From positions 1-14,683 of the forward strand of contig JABMRW010000015.1 of the NCBI GenBank assembly GCA_013202445.1: 14,683 nucleotides of DNA, given 5' to 3'. Below the pieces are notes generated by a model. It was not told the origin of the DNA, did not search any database, and saw nothing but the letters and a program-made list of their open reading frames with translations. Origin of the DNA: Deltaproteobacteria bacterium (GTDB lineage: Bacteria > Chloroflexota > Dehalococcoidia > Dehalococcoidales > BS750m-G39). Each line of letters begins with the position of its first letter. The first letter of the stretch is position 1. This document shows positions 6,843 through 12,153 of this stretch, one piece after another. The position numbers were made by a program, and so were the translations under genes.

Positions 6843-7385
6843 GTGAAAAGGCTTCTAATCCATAGCTGCTGCGCCCACTGCGCCGCCTACACGGTTAACT
6901 ACTGGCGGGAGCAGGGCTGCGAGGTAAGCGCTTTCTGGTACAACCCCAATATCCACCCCTACACCGAGCACCAGCACCGCCTGGAGGCAATGCAGTCCCT
7001 GGCTAAAACAATGAGCCTGCCAATAATAGTGGCCGAAGACTATGACATAATCGACTACTTCAGGGGGGTGGTGGGGCATGAATCCGAGCGCTGTCAATAT
7101 TGCTTTAAGCTCCGCCTGTCCAAAACGGCCGGGACCGCTAAAGAGATGGGCTTTGACGCCTTCACCACCACCCTGCTCATCAGCCCCCAGCAGAAGCACG
7201 AGCTGATTAAAGAGGTCGGCGAGGAGCTGGCCAGGGAAACGGGGGTGGAATTCCTCTATACCGACCTGCGCAAGCGCTACTCGGACAGCCGCCACATCAC
7301 CAAGCCGTTAGACCTCTACCGCCAGCAGTACTGCGGCTGTGTCTACAGCAAGTGGGAGCGCTACGCCGATATAACTATAAAATAA
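6843..7385 (+). CDS. queH: Epoxyqueuosine reductase QueH
   Basis: QueH (formerly DUF208) reduces epoxyqueuosine to queuosine in tRNA, the last step of queuosine synthesis. It is a non-homologous, iron-sulfur replacement for cobalamin-dependent QueG. The 180 residues carry the full family signature: HSCCAHC near the start (C9, C10, C13), YNPNIHP (34-40), ERCQYCFKLRL (C84, C87), FTTTLLISPQQ (107-117) and YRQQYCGCVYS (C164, C166). The first and middle cysteines match the family's metal/cluster ligands, and the late CGC pair its redox disulfide. The start is GTG at 6843, giving the expected MKRLLIHSCC opening. No other queuosine genes are adjacent. The gene ends at the hairpin shared with the convergent minus-strand gene. 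Confidence 0.95.
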   Translation: MKRLLIHSCCAHCAAYTVNYWREQGCEVSAFWYNPNIHPYTEHQHRLEAMQSLAKTMSLPIIVAEDYDIIDYFRGVVGHESERCQYCFKLRLSKTAGTAKEMGFDAFTTTLLISPQQKHELIKEVGEELARETGVEFLYTDLRKRYSDSRHITKPLDLYRQQYCGCVYSKWERYADITIK

Positions 7386-7410
7386 GGGGGCCTCTTTTTA
7401 GAGACCCCCT
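7385..7410. terminator. Terminator hairpin shared by convergent genes
   Basis: AGGGGGCCTC (7385-7394) pairs with GAGACCCCCT (7401-7410), 10 bp with one mismatch, around a TTTTTA loop. On the minus strand it is followed by TTATTTTATAG, so it best serves the DUF5666 gene. It also abuts the queH stop and may act in both directions. Confidence 0.75.
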
Positions 7411-7435
7411 CTGACATTAAGTATCACCCGCGGTT

Positions 7436-8275
7436 TTAGTCACCGGCTAAGGATACGTTAACCCTCTCCGCCAGCATATTCTCGCTTTCATAGGCGGCGC
7501 GGGCCAATTGCCCCTCCTCCACGGCGATAAAGCCGTTGAGGACGAACACCGTGTCCTCGTTATAGTGCAAGGTAACCGCCTCACTATCATCGGGAGTTAT
7601 TTCTATGGTTTCTGAGGAAAGAGCGGTGATAGTGCCGCTGACGCGTGCGCAGGTGGCCGGTTTTATAATGAGCACCCACCTGGCCAGGCTTTCACCATCG
7701 GCCAGCCAGACCACCACCCTGTCGCCAACCTCAATATCACTGAACTCAGCCTTCTCACCGAAGGGGCGGCGAATCGTCTGCTGGGGTTCGGGGAGGGGAA
7801 CATCTTCCGTCTGAGCTACCTGATTTTGAGCTCTTAACCTCGCCTGATTAGATACTAAAGCCCCGGCTCTTACCCGGTTTTTAAGGCCCAAGCCCATGCC
7901 CGGCTCAACTTGAGCGCCAACCTCTGCCTGGTTGCGAAGCCTTAACCTCAGGCCCTGCTCTTCTGGAGTTCCAACCTCTGCCTGGTTGCGAAGTCTGAAT
8001 TGCTGGGCCAGAGCTGTAATCGGCCCCGGTACATCCAGCATGAAGTATCCGGTATTCTCGTCTACTCTTATATCTATCTCATCCTCTCCGGACTGAACTT
8101 TAAAGTATGCCTGGTTTTCCTCATCAACTTCGGTTACCGTGCCCCTGACTATCCTGGCTTGAGAATCCCCGGCCCAGGGTAGGGGTTCATCCGAATCCGC
8201 CAGGGCGGGCAGGGCCAGGCCTAAAACCAGACTCAACACCAGTACCGAAGCCACGGCTATCTTTAAAATCGACAT
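7436..8275 (-). CDS. Secreted DUF5666-like protein with a repeat-rich middle
   Basis: This 279-residue exported protein starts with a clear signal peptide (positive start, hydrophobic 7-22, likely cleavage after ALPALA at residue 26). Residues about 42-90 (RIVRGTVTEVDEENQAYFKV) and 190-279 (a GDRVVVW segment, then ARVSGTITALSSETIEI) look like two DUF5666-type beta-barrel modules, a family of unknown function common in envelope proteins. Between them, residues about 92-158 are degenerate repeats built on RLRNQAEVG, with basic residues. AGGAGG lies 10 nt before the ATG. The gene is last in a minus-strand series after the SIMPL lipoprotein, and a 29-codon ORF overlaps its start by 13 nt, which may couple their translation. 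The function is unknown; an extracytoplasmic structural or ligand-binding role is inference. The terminator is at 7385-7410. Confidence 0.82.
   Translation of the reverse strand: MSILKIAVASVLVLSLVLGLALPALADSDEPLPWAGDSQARIVRGTVTEVDEENQAYFKVQSGEDEIDIRVDENTGYFMLDVPGPITALAQQFRLRNQAEVGTPEEQGLRLRLRNQAEVGAQVEPGMGLGLKNRVRAGALVSNQARLRAQNQVAQTEDVPLPEPQQTIRRPFGEKAEFSDIEVGDRVVVWLADGESLARWVLIIKPATCARVSGTITALSSETIEITPDDSEAVTLHYNEDTVFVLNGFIAVEEGQLARAAYESENMLAERVNVSLAGD
7917..7993 (-). repeat. 54-bp period repeat inside the DUF5666 gene
   Basis: The same 23-bp segment occurs at 7917-7939 and 7971-7993, exactly 54 bp (18 codons) apart. It encodes RNQAEVG twice. Further degenerate versions (LKNRVRAGA, LRAQNQVAQ) continue toward the C-terminus, so the linker grew by in-frame duplication. 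Confidence 0.85.
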
Positions 8276-8352
8276 TTTACTTTGACCTCCTGTAATTTAG
8301 TCTCTTTTCCGGCGGATAAAATCAACCGGAGAATTGCCAGCAATTTTTTCAT
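8263..8352 (-). CDS. Candidate 29-aa small ORF or leader peptide before the DUF5666 gene
   Basis: A minus-strand ATG at 8352 has a perfect AGGAGG (8364-8359) at 6-nt spacing. The frame runs 29 codons, beginning MKKLLAILRLILSAG and ending KCRF, with TAA at 8263. It starts 28 nt after the SIMPL stop and ends 13 nt inside the DUF5666 gene in another frame. The ribosome site is as strong as any in the window. The product has a basic start and a short hydrophobic stretch, like a truncated signal peptide. It could be a real small membrane peptide, a leader that couples or tunes translation of the next gene, or the remnant of a decayed lipoprotein start. The mRNA contains a short hairpin (AATTGC-GCAATT). 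No homologue is recognised. Confidence 0.45.
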   Translation of the reverse strand: MKKLLAILRLILSAGKETKLQEVKVKCRF

Positions 8353-8380
8353 CTATAACCTCCTAAATTAAGGACTATGG

Positions 8381-9127
8381 TCAGTCCGCGATGGCGTAAG
8401 CCACCTGAACGGTAAGGGTAAGCTCTATCTCTCCGGGGCTGATGGGCGTGGTGGGCGCTGGTGCCATCATCTCCATCCCGGCATCCCGATAGACAACGGG
8501 GGAAGATATATTGCCCTCGGAGATATAGGTCGGCTTGCCCAGATTAACCCCGGCCAGGTCAGCCAGCTGCCCGGCCTTAGACTTGGCATCAGTCATTGCC
8601 ACCTGCCTTGCCTCTTCATAATAGGCAGTGGGGTCTTCCACCGAGAAGCTGATGTTATTGATGCGGGTATAGTCTCCACTGGCAGCGGCCACGGCATCAA
8701 TAACCGGGCCGGCCTGTTCTATATCCCTTATCTTGGCGGTTACCATGTTAGTCACCCGGTAGCCGGTCACAACCTGCTCGTCCTTGTAATCATCCCACCG
8801 GGTCACCTGGTAAATGCTGAAATGCCGGGTCTGGATATCCTTTTCAGCCACGCCGCTGTCAGTCAGGGCGGTCATTAACGCCTCCATAGCCGTGGCCGCC
8901 TGAGCTTGAGCTTCGGCTACCGTGTCCGCCTGAGCCTCAATGCCCAATGACAGGGTGGCGATATCGGGGGTAACGGCGACCTTGCCGGTGCCGCTGACCC
9001 AGATACCCGATTGCTGGCTGTTTATGTCCACAGTACCGATGGTGGTAGGGCCGCCGGTGCAGCCGCTAAAGCCGACCACCGCCAACATCAGCACCAGGCT
9101 CACCGCCACCAACCAAAACTTTTTCAT
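8381..9127 (-). CDS. SIMPL (DUF541) domain lipoprotein
   Basis: This SIMPL/DUF541-family protein is anchored outside the membrane. The ATG at 9127 is chosen because AGGAGG lies 6 nt upstream (9139-9134); the in-frame start at 9157 adds ten residues before a normal signal sequence and has no such site. The 248-residue product has a lipoprotein signal (MKKFWLVAVSLVLML, lipid cysteine C23 in FSGC). The SIMPL domain follows: ISGxGKV-like VSGTGKVAVTPDIATLSLG, a long Ala/Gln-rich helix, DIQTRHFSIYQ, then GYRVTNMVTAKIRD, and a late segment of DAKSKAGQLADLAGVNLGKP. Family members are envelope proteins of mostly unknown biochemical role, some tied to stress tolerance. It lies downstream of the sigma/anti-sigma pair, past a terminator, so its expression may be partly independent. 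Confidence 0.92.
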   Translation of the reverse strand: MKKFWLVAVSLVLMLAVVGFSGCTGGPTTIGTVDINSQQSGIWVSGTGKVAVTPDIATLSLGIEAQADTVAEAQAQAATAMEALMTALTDSGVAEKDIQTRHFSIYQVTRWDDYKDEQVVTGYRVTNMVTAKIRDIEQAGPVIDAVAAASGDYTRINNISFSVEDPTAYYEEARQVAMTDAKSKAGQLADLAGVNLGKPTYISEGNISSPVVYRDAGMEMMAPAPTTPISPGEIELTLTVQVAYAIAD

Positions 9128-9169
9128 CGCTTGCCTCCTTGATATTTTTTCTTCCACCTATATATAACG

Positions 9170-9195
9170 AAAAAGCCGCCGAATAGTTAGGCGGC
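9170..9195 (-). terminator. Intrinsic terminator after the DUF5667 gene
   Basis: On the minus strand GCCGCC (9195-9190) and GGCGGC (9180-9175) form a 6-bp GC-only stem with a 9-nt loop, followed by TTTTT (9174-9170). It lies between the DUF5667 and SIMPL genes, so SIMPL needs read-through or its own promoter. A TTATATATAGG segment just below it could serve as a weak -10. Confidence 0.85.
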
Positions 9196-9224
9196 GACTT
9201 AAGGGAACTTTAAAAAAGGTTATG

Positions 9225-10127
9225 TTACTCTAAAGCCTCAAGGACCTCCTCATAACCGTCCTCCGATACGGCAAGCGCCCGTCGCAGGGCGTCCCTGGTT
9301 GACTCCGGTACTTCATCCAGCACGGCGTGCAGAACCGCCCTGTTACGAGCGGCATCAGACACCAGCGTATTCCTCAGCTGAACCCGATTACCGTTCTGGG
9401 CAGCATCATCACTGCCACCCCAATCCTTCCCCGGCTCGGTTATCACTACTGGTGGTGAGGCTTCCGGCACGAGCGTGGTGTCCTCGGCCGGGGGCGTGGT
9501 TTCCGGCGGGGCTTCCCCAGCCGATGGTGCCACCAGCATTCCGGGAATACTCACCCCTCCCCTCCCCTCAATCAGAACCACCAGCAACTTAAGTTTCTCA
9601 TCGAGGCGCTGGGTGATGAGCTCTACCCGCCGAGCATCGCCTTTATTGGCCAGGTAAGCTATCTCGGCCACACGCCGGTCAGCCAGCCGGGCGCAGAGCC
9701 TGGCCTTACCCATCTGAGAGAAAGTTAATGTCAGGCGCGTCTGCTCGGTGGCCAGCTTAACCGAATAGAGGGGGCTATCGGGCATACTGCTATCGGCGGC
9801 GGCAACCGTGCCTCCCCCGCCTAATACCAGAACGAGAACTATGGCCATCACCGTTGCCCACCGCGGGAACCAGCCCCAGGAGGTGCGGCTCTTACGGGCG
9901 GCCCTTTCCTGCAGCGCCGAGCGGAACTGGTACCTGGCCCTGGCTTTGAAATCGGGGCGGGGCTGGATGGCCGACGCCTCCCTGGCCGCCAGAGCCGTCT
10001 CCAGCAGGGGCTTTAGCTCGGCTGCCTGTTCGGGGTAGCGCTGGAGGCACTGCTCCAGGCTTTCGTCTTTAACCAGCAGCCGTTCCAGACATTCGTTTAA
10101 GATATTATCAAATTCTTTATTATTCAT
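9225..10127 (-). CDS. DUF5667-type membrane protein, probable anti-sigma factor
   Basis: The 300-residue product has a cytoplasmic helical N-terminus (NNKEFDNILNECLERLL to about 80), one transmembrane helix (about 90-110) and an outside DUF5667-like region starting DSSMPDSPLYSVKLATEQ and containing a helical stretch with ARLADRRVAEIAYLANKG. A Pro/Thr/Glu-rich linker (about 195-240) leads to a final helical segment with LRRALAVSEDGYEEVLEALE. The start overlaps the end of the ECF sigma gene by 8 nt, and the topology (cytoplasmic N-terminus, single helix, external sensor-like domain) fits an anti-sigma factor. I see no zinc HXXXCXXC motif, so it is not a classical ZAS-type anti-sigma. Function is inferred from context. 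An alternative is a sigma-dependent envelope protein co-transcribed with its activator. Confidence 0.82.
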   Translation of the reverse strand: MNNKEFDNILNECLERLLVKDESLEQCLQRYPEQAAELKPLLETALAAREASAIQPRPDFKARARYQFRSALQERAARKSRTSWGWFPRWATVMAIVLVLVLGGGGTVAAADSSMPDSPLYSVKLATEQTRLTLTFSQMGKARLCARLADRRVAEIAYLANKGDARRVELITQRLDEKLKLLVVLIEGRGGVSIPGMLVAPSAGEAPPETTPPAEDTTLVPEASPPVVITEPGKDWGGSDDAAQNGNRVQLRNTLVSDAARNRAVLHAVLDEVPESTRDALRRALAVSEDGYEEVLEALE

Positions 10128-10659
10128 TTTCCGTCACCGATAGCGCCCGGCGCAGGGCGACTATGCCGCTGTGCTGTAACGCCTTTACCGCCCCCTGGCT
10201 TTTACCCATGACTTCGGCTACCTGGGCGATGGACAGCTCGCTGGTAAAACGGAGTGAAATCACCTCGCGCTGGGCACCGGTCAAATGCCGGGCAGCCGCC
10301 AGCACCTGCTCTATATCCAGCTTACGCTCGGCGGCCTGCTGGGGGTTGTCACCGGCGCTGACCAGCGTTTCCTCCAGCGGCACCGCCGTCCTCTTTTTCT
10401 TTCTAAAGTAATCAACCACCTGATTGTGGGCGATACGGTAGAGCCAGGCGGAGAAGGGCTTACCCCTCCACTTGAAGGAAGAGATGGACCGGAGTGTGTT
10501 TAAAAAGACCTGCTGAGTCAAGTCTTCTGCCTCCACCGCATCTCCTATTTTGAGGGTTATATAGCGATAAATCCTATCGAAATACTCCTCATATATCTGT
10601 GCAAAAGCTTCCTGGTCTTGCTTTTGCGCCCGGCGTACCAGGCTTTCCTCGTCTTGCAC
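10120..10659 (-). CDS. ECF-type RNA polymerase sigma factor
   Basis: This 179-residue protein is an extracytoplasmic-function sigma factor. Region 2 spans about 18-90 (FAQIYEEYFDRIYRYI, EAEDLTQQVFLNTLRSI, KPFSAWLYRIAHNQVVDYFRK), covering -10 recognition and core binding. Region 4 spans about 115-172 (LTGAQREVISLRF, then the helix-turn-helix LSIAQVAEVMGKSQGAVKAL) for -35 recognition. Region 3 is absent, as expected for ECF factors. The start is GTG at 10659 with GGGAG about 7 nt upstream. The next gene overlaps by 8 nt, which supports a sigma/anti-sigma pair. Its own promoter is not obvious, though TATACT lies at 10718-10713. It probably recruits RNA polymerase to envelope genes, perhaps the SIMPL and DUF5666 genes downstream. 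Confidence 0.96.
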   Translation of the reverse strand: MQDEESLVRRAQKQDQEAFAQIYEEYFDRIYRYITLKIGDAVEAEDLTQQVFLNTLRSISSFKWRGKPFSAWLYRIAHNQVVDYFRKKKRTAVPLEETLVSAGDNPQQAAERKLDIEQVLAAARHLTGAQREVISLRFTSELSIAQVAEVMGKSQGAVKALQHSGIVALRRALSVTENE

Positions 10660-10673
10660 CTGACAACTCCCAG

Positions 10674-10718
10674 CCGCTTCAAGCGGTAATTACGGCGTTA
10701 TCCTGTGCACATAGTATA
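10674..10718 (-). promoter_or_regulatory. Leader of the ECF sigma gene: weak -10 and a 13-bp palindrome
   Basis: On the minus strand TATACT (10718-10713) could be a -10, without a convincing -35 at normal spacing. Between it and the GTG start lies CCGCTT-C-AAGCGG (10674-10686), a perfect odd palindrome. It could be an operator or a small 5' UTR hairpin ending just before the ribosome site. No clear ECF-type autoregulatory promoter was seen. Confidence 0.4.
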
Positions 10719-10811
10719 ACGAAGCAAAGTGCAAAAAGATAGTAAAAACGGGGGAAACAATCCCATCGAGGGGGGAAGCTGGGATTTGTTTTTAGTGTTA
10801 TGTCAAGTTAG

Positions 10812-10895
10812 AAGGAAGGGCTTCCTTAAAGGGCGGCGGGCGGGAAAAGATATAAATTGGGGGGGGAATAAAGAGCTAAGTTATGTTAGAATACC
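10812..10895 (+). repeat. Hairpin plus G-tract intergenic element, copy B, with promoter end
   Basis: AAGGAAG (10812-10818) and CTTCCTT (10821-10827) form a perfect 7-bp stem. It is followed by GGGCGGCGGGCGGG (10831-10844), then a shared block, 10842-10895, which matches 12065-12122 almost base for base (four one-base gaps and about two substitutions). The shared block holds GGGAAAAGATATAAA, a G-run, AATAAAGAGCTAAGTTATG and a -10. Confidence 0.88.
10882..10892 (+). promoter_or_regulatory. Orphan extended -10 promoter carried by the repeat
   Basis: TATGTTAGAAT has the TGn extension and a -10 of TAGAAT (10887-10892). It is homologous to the -10 that precedes rimI at 12109-12119. No plus-strand gene follows; transcription would run antisense to the small-peptide and lipoprotein cluster on the minus strand. 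Activity is unproven. Confidence 0.4.
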
Positions 10896-10963
10896 CAGTA
10901 AGCAAGACCGAGGGCTACTGCAGCAAATCCTAGAAATACTCTTTTAGTGAAGCTTTTGCTCAT
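10886..10963 (-). CDS. Candidate 25-aa single-helix membrane peptide
   Basis: A minus-strand ATG (10963) follows AGGAG (10975-10971) at 7-nt spacing. That ribosome site overlaps the TAG stop of the preceding membrane-protein gene (10976-10974), a typical operon junction. The 25 codons begin MSKSFTKRVFLGF and end ALGLAYWVF, with TAA at 10888-10886. A basic N-terminus (K3, K7, R8) followed by about 16 mostly hydrophobic residues is the classic pattern of a small inner-membrane peptide. Possible roles (regulator of a membrane partner, toxin-like peptide) cannot be told apart from sequence. Its stop codon falls inside the promoter end of the dispersed element, so the element's insertion may have set or truncated the C-terminus. 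Confidence 0.55.
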   Translation of the reverse strand: MSKSFTKRVFLGFAAVALGLAYWVF

Positions 10964-10973
10964 AGCCTAACTC

Positions 10974-11249
10974 CTAATCGGCCTTATCTCTGGGCCTTGT
11001 TACAAATTGACCATCCTCTACATCTAAGACTTGACTCTTGTTTTCTAGTAGTAAAAAGAGAATCGGAATCAAAAGCGTGAATAACCACCACTGAGATTGT
11101 TTCTTTTCTCTGAGTACCCAAATTGCAACGGGGAGACATATTACCAGACCGATTAACCATCCTATCCAGCCCCCTGCCTTAGCCAAGAAAAGCCAGAATA
11201 ATATAGGGAAAAGTGCCGTCCAGTTAAGGTGTCTTTTAAACCAGTTCAT
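10974..11249 (-). CDS. Small membrane protein of unknown function, 91 aa
   Basis: This protein has three likely membrane segments (about 10-25, 27-46 and 53-69) separated by short charged turns (LREKKQSQ). A polar C-terminal tail ends TRPRDKAD. It is rich in Trp, with W3, W10 and W19 among those near the N-terminus. The ATG at 11249 lies 6 nt after the stop of the lipoprotein gene; a weak GGTG overlapping that stop is the only ribosome site. The spacing argues for one operon with the two lipoproteins upstream and the 25-aa peptide downstream. I recognise no family. Composition is AT-richer than the core genes nearby. Confidence 0.72.
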   Translation of the reverse strand: MNWFKRHLNWTALFPILFWLFLAKAGGWIGWLIGLVICLPVAIWVLREKKQSQWWLFTLLIPILFLLLENKSQVLDVEDGQFVTRPRDKAD

Positions 11250-11255
11250 TGTTTG

Positions 11256-11612
11256 TCACCAATTGCCATACCAGTTCATATCACCAAAGTCTACCATGGC
11301 CCAGTAGTAAATATCTCCGGCCTCAGTATAAGCGTCACACCAAACCCAGTAGTTTCCCTCCCCATCATCGTTGAGGTAGATATTGATAATGCACCCATCC
11401 TCTAAAGCACGCTGTTGCAACTCCAAGGCGCACTGGTAATCCTCGTATATCGAAGAAACCTCTGATGTTTGGAGGTCTTTATTATCAGTCAGCCAAGCAG
11501 TGATTTGGTTTGAAGTGGAGAAGTAGCCTAGTTCCTGTGTCAGGGTAGAGGTTGTACACCCCGCTAACCCTATCAGAAAAATTAAAGAAAGTAGAATAAA
11601 TACCTTTTTCAT
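11256..11612 (-). CDS. Putative lipoprotein of unknown function, 118 aa
   Basis: The product has a lipoprotein signal peptide (MKKVFILLSLIFLIGLAGC, lipid cysteine C19) followed by a compact domain of about 99 residues with several Tyr, Trp and Asp, ending FGDMNWYGNW. Cysteines in the mature part (YQCALEL, DGCIINI, WVWCDAY) could form a disulfide. AAGGAGA lies about 5 nt upstream of the ATG. It sits 16 nt after the neighbouring small lipoprotein gene and 6 nt before the membrane protein gene, so the three are probably co-transcribed from the promoter at 11884-11857. The domain has the look of an exposed binding domain, but no known family is recognised. GC is close to 45 percent in the lines I counted (19 to 29 of 60), below that of rpoC. 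Confidence 0.8.
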   Translation of the reverse strand: MKKVFILLSLIFLIGLAGCTTSTLTQELGYFSTSNQITAWLTDNKDLQTSEVSSIYEDYQCALELQQRALEDGCIINIYLNDDGEGNYWVWCDAYTEAGDIYYWAMVDFGDMNWYGNW

Positions 11613-11628
11613 TCTTTATCTCCTTATC

Positions 11629-11850
11629 CTACGGCGGTTGACACACCTTACACGGCCTGTAACCGTGACTCCGGGCATCTTGGGAGGATGTGAACCAAAC
11701 TTTATTCCCTTCGTTAATCTCATCTACATATCTACATGAGGGGTAATGATATACGTCTGAGTTAACGCTTCCGACAAATTGATTGCTACCACACCCCACC
11801 AGAGGCAACAAGAGAGCCACCAAAATCAGAAGAATAATGAGCTTCTTCAC
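11629..11850 (-). CDS. Small lipoprotein with an Ada-like metal-binding domain
   Basis: The 73-residue product has a lipoprotein signal (MKKLIILLILVALLLPLVGC, lipid cysteine C20) and a short mature domain: YHYPSCRYVDEI (C39), KVWFTSSQDARSHGYRPC (C67) and KVC (C70), ending QPP. The order of one Cys, an F-T-S-S-x-x-A-x-x-x-G-Y-R-P turn and a final CxxC matches the Ada-type zinc-binding fold also found at the C-terminus of some secreted nucleases and ComEC-like proteins. Zn(II) binding is therefore likely; DNA contact outside the cell is only a possibility. The start is GTG at 11850 with no proper ribosome site, directly after a promoter -10, suggesting leaderless translation. It heads a three- or four-gene operon. 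Confidence 0.82.
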   Translation of the reverse strand: MKKLIILLILVALLLPLVGCGSNQFVGSVNSDVYHYPSCRYVDEINEGNKVWFTSSQDARSHGYRPCKVCQPP

Positions 11851-11856
11851 GCCTCT

Positions 11857-11884
11857 ATGATACTCTCCCTCGAAATTCTGTCAA
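11857..11884 (-). promoter_or_regulatory. Promoter of the lipoprotein operon, placing initiation at the GTG start
   Basis: On the minus strand TTGACA (11884-11879), a 16-bp spacer and TATCAT (11862-11857) form a good housekeeping promoter. Only 6 nt separate the -10 from the GTG at 11850, so the transcript would begin at or within a base of the start codon. Confidence 0.72.
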
Positions 11885-11939
11885 GTATCTGAGAGCCCAC
11901 CAAATCAAAATCTAGCCACTTTTTAGTTTAAACCACTGG

Positions 11940-12122
11940 TAAAGGTCACCTTTAAGGCGGGAAAGGATATAAAACGGGGTGGGGCAAAGAAAGTTTTAGA
12001 GGTGAAACCTTTTTGGGCGGGTGGGTCTGGGAAGTAAAACTTACGCTGGAAGCGGGGAGAGGGTGGGAAAAGATATAAAATTGGGGTGGGGGGAATAAAG
12101 AGCTAAGTTATGCTACAATACC
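11940..12122 (+). repeat. Tandem hairpin plus G-tract elements, copies C and D, upstream of rimI
   Basis: Copy C starts with TAAAGGT-C-ACCTTTA (11940-11954, perfect palindrome), then AGGCGGG and GATATAAAACGGGGTGGGG (11965-11984, one base differing in its first part). Copy D has AGGT-GAA-ACCT (12000-12010) and a perfect four-run G-quadruplex, GGGCGGGTGGGTCTGGG (12015-12031). It continues with AAGTAAAACTT and a second G-rich block (12065-12122), which closely repeats 10842-10895 and ends in the rimI promoter. This accounts for nearly all of the 303 bp between the lipoprotein and rimI genes; the rest (11885-11939, 12123-12153) shows nothing besides the lipoprotein promoter and the rimI leader. 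Confidence 0.88.
12109..12119 (+). promoter_or_regulatory. Extended -10 promoter of rimI, carried by the repeat
   Basis: TATGCTACAAT contains TGc plus the -10 TACAAT (12114-12119). No -35 is visible (G-rich sequence lies there), which extended -10 promoters can tolerate. Initiation near 12126 leaves a leader of about 28 nt with AGGA (12141-12144) before the TTG start. Confidence 0.65.
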
Positions 12123-12153
12123 ACATAATTTAGACTTTATAGGAATTAAGAAC

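Noticed and set aside
9128..9157. Upstream start for the SIMPL lipoprotein
   Set aside because: It adds ten charged residues before a normal lipoprotein signal and ignores the AGGAGG placed 6 nt before the ATG at 9127.
10729..10947. 72-codon plus-strand frame upstream of the ECF sigma gene
   Set aside because: It is made of repeat-element sequence, has no ribosome site, and overlaps the better-supported 25-codon minus-strand frame.
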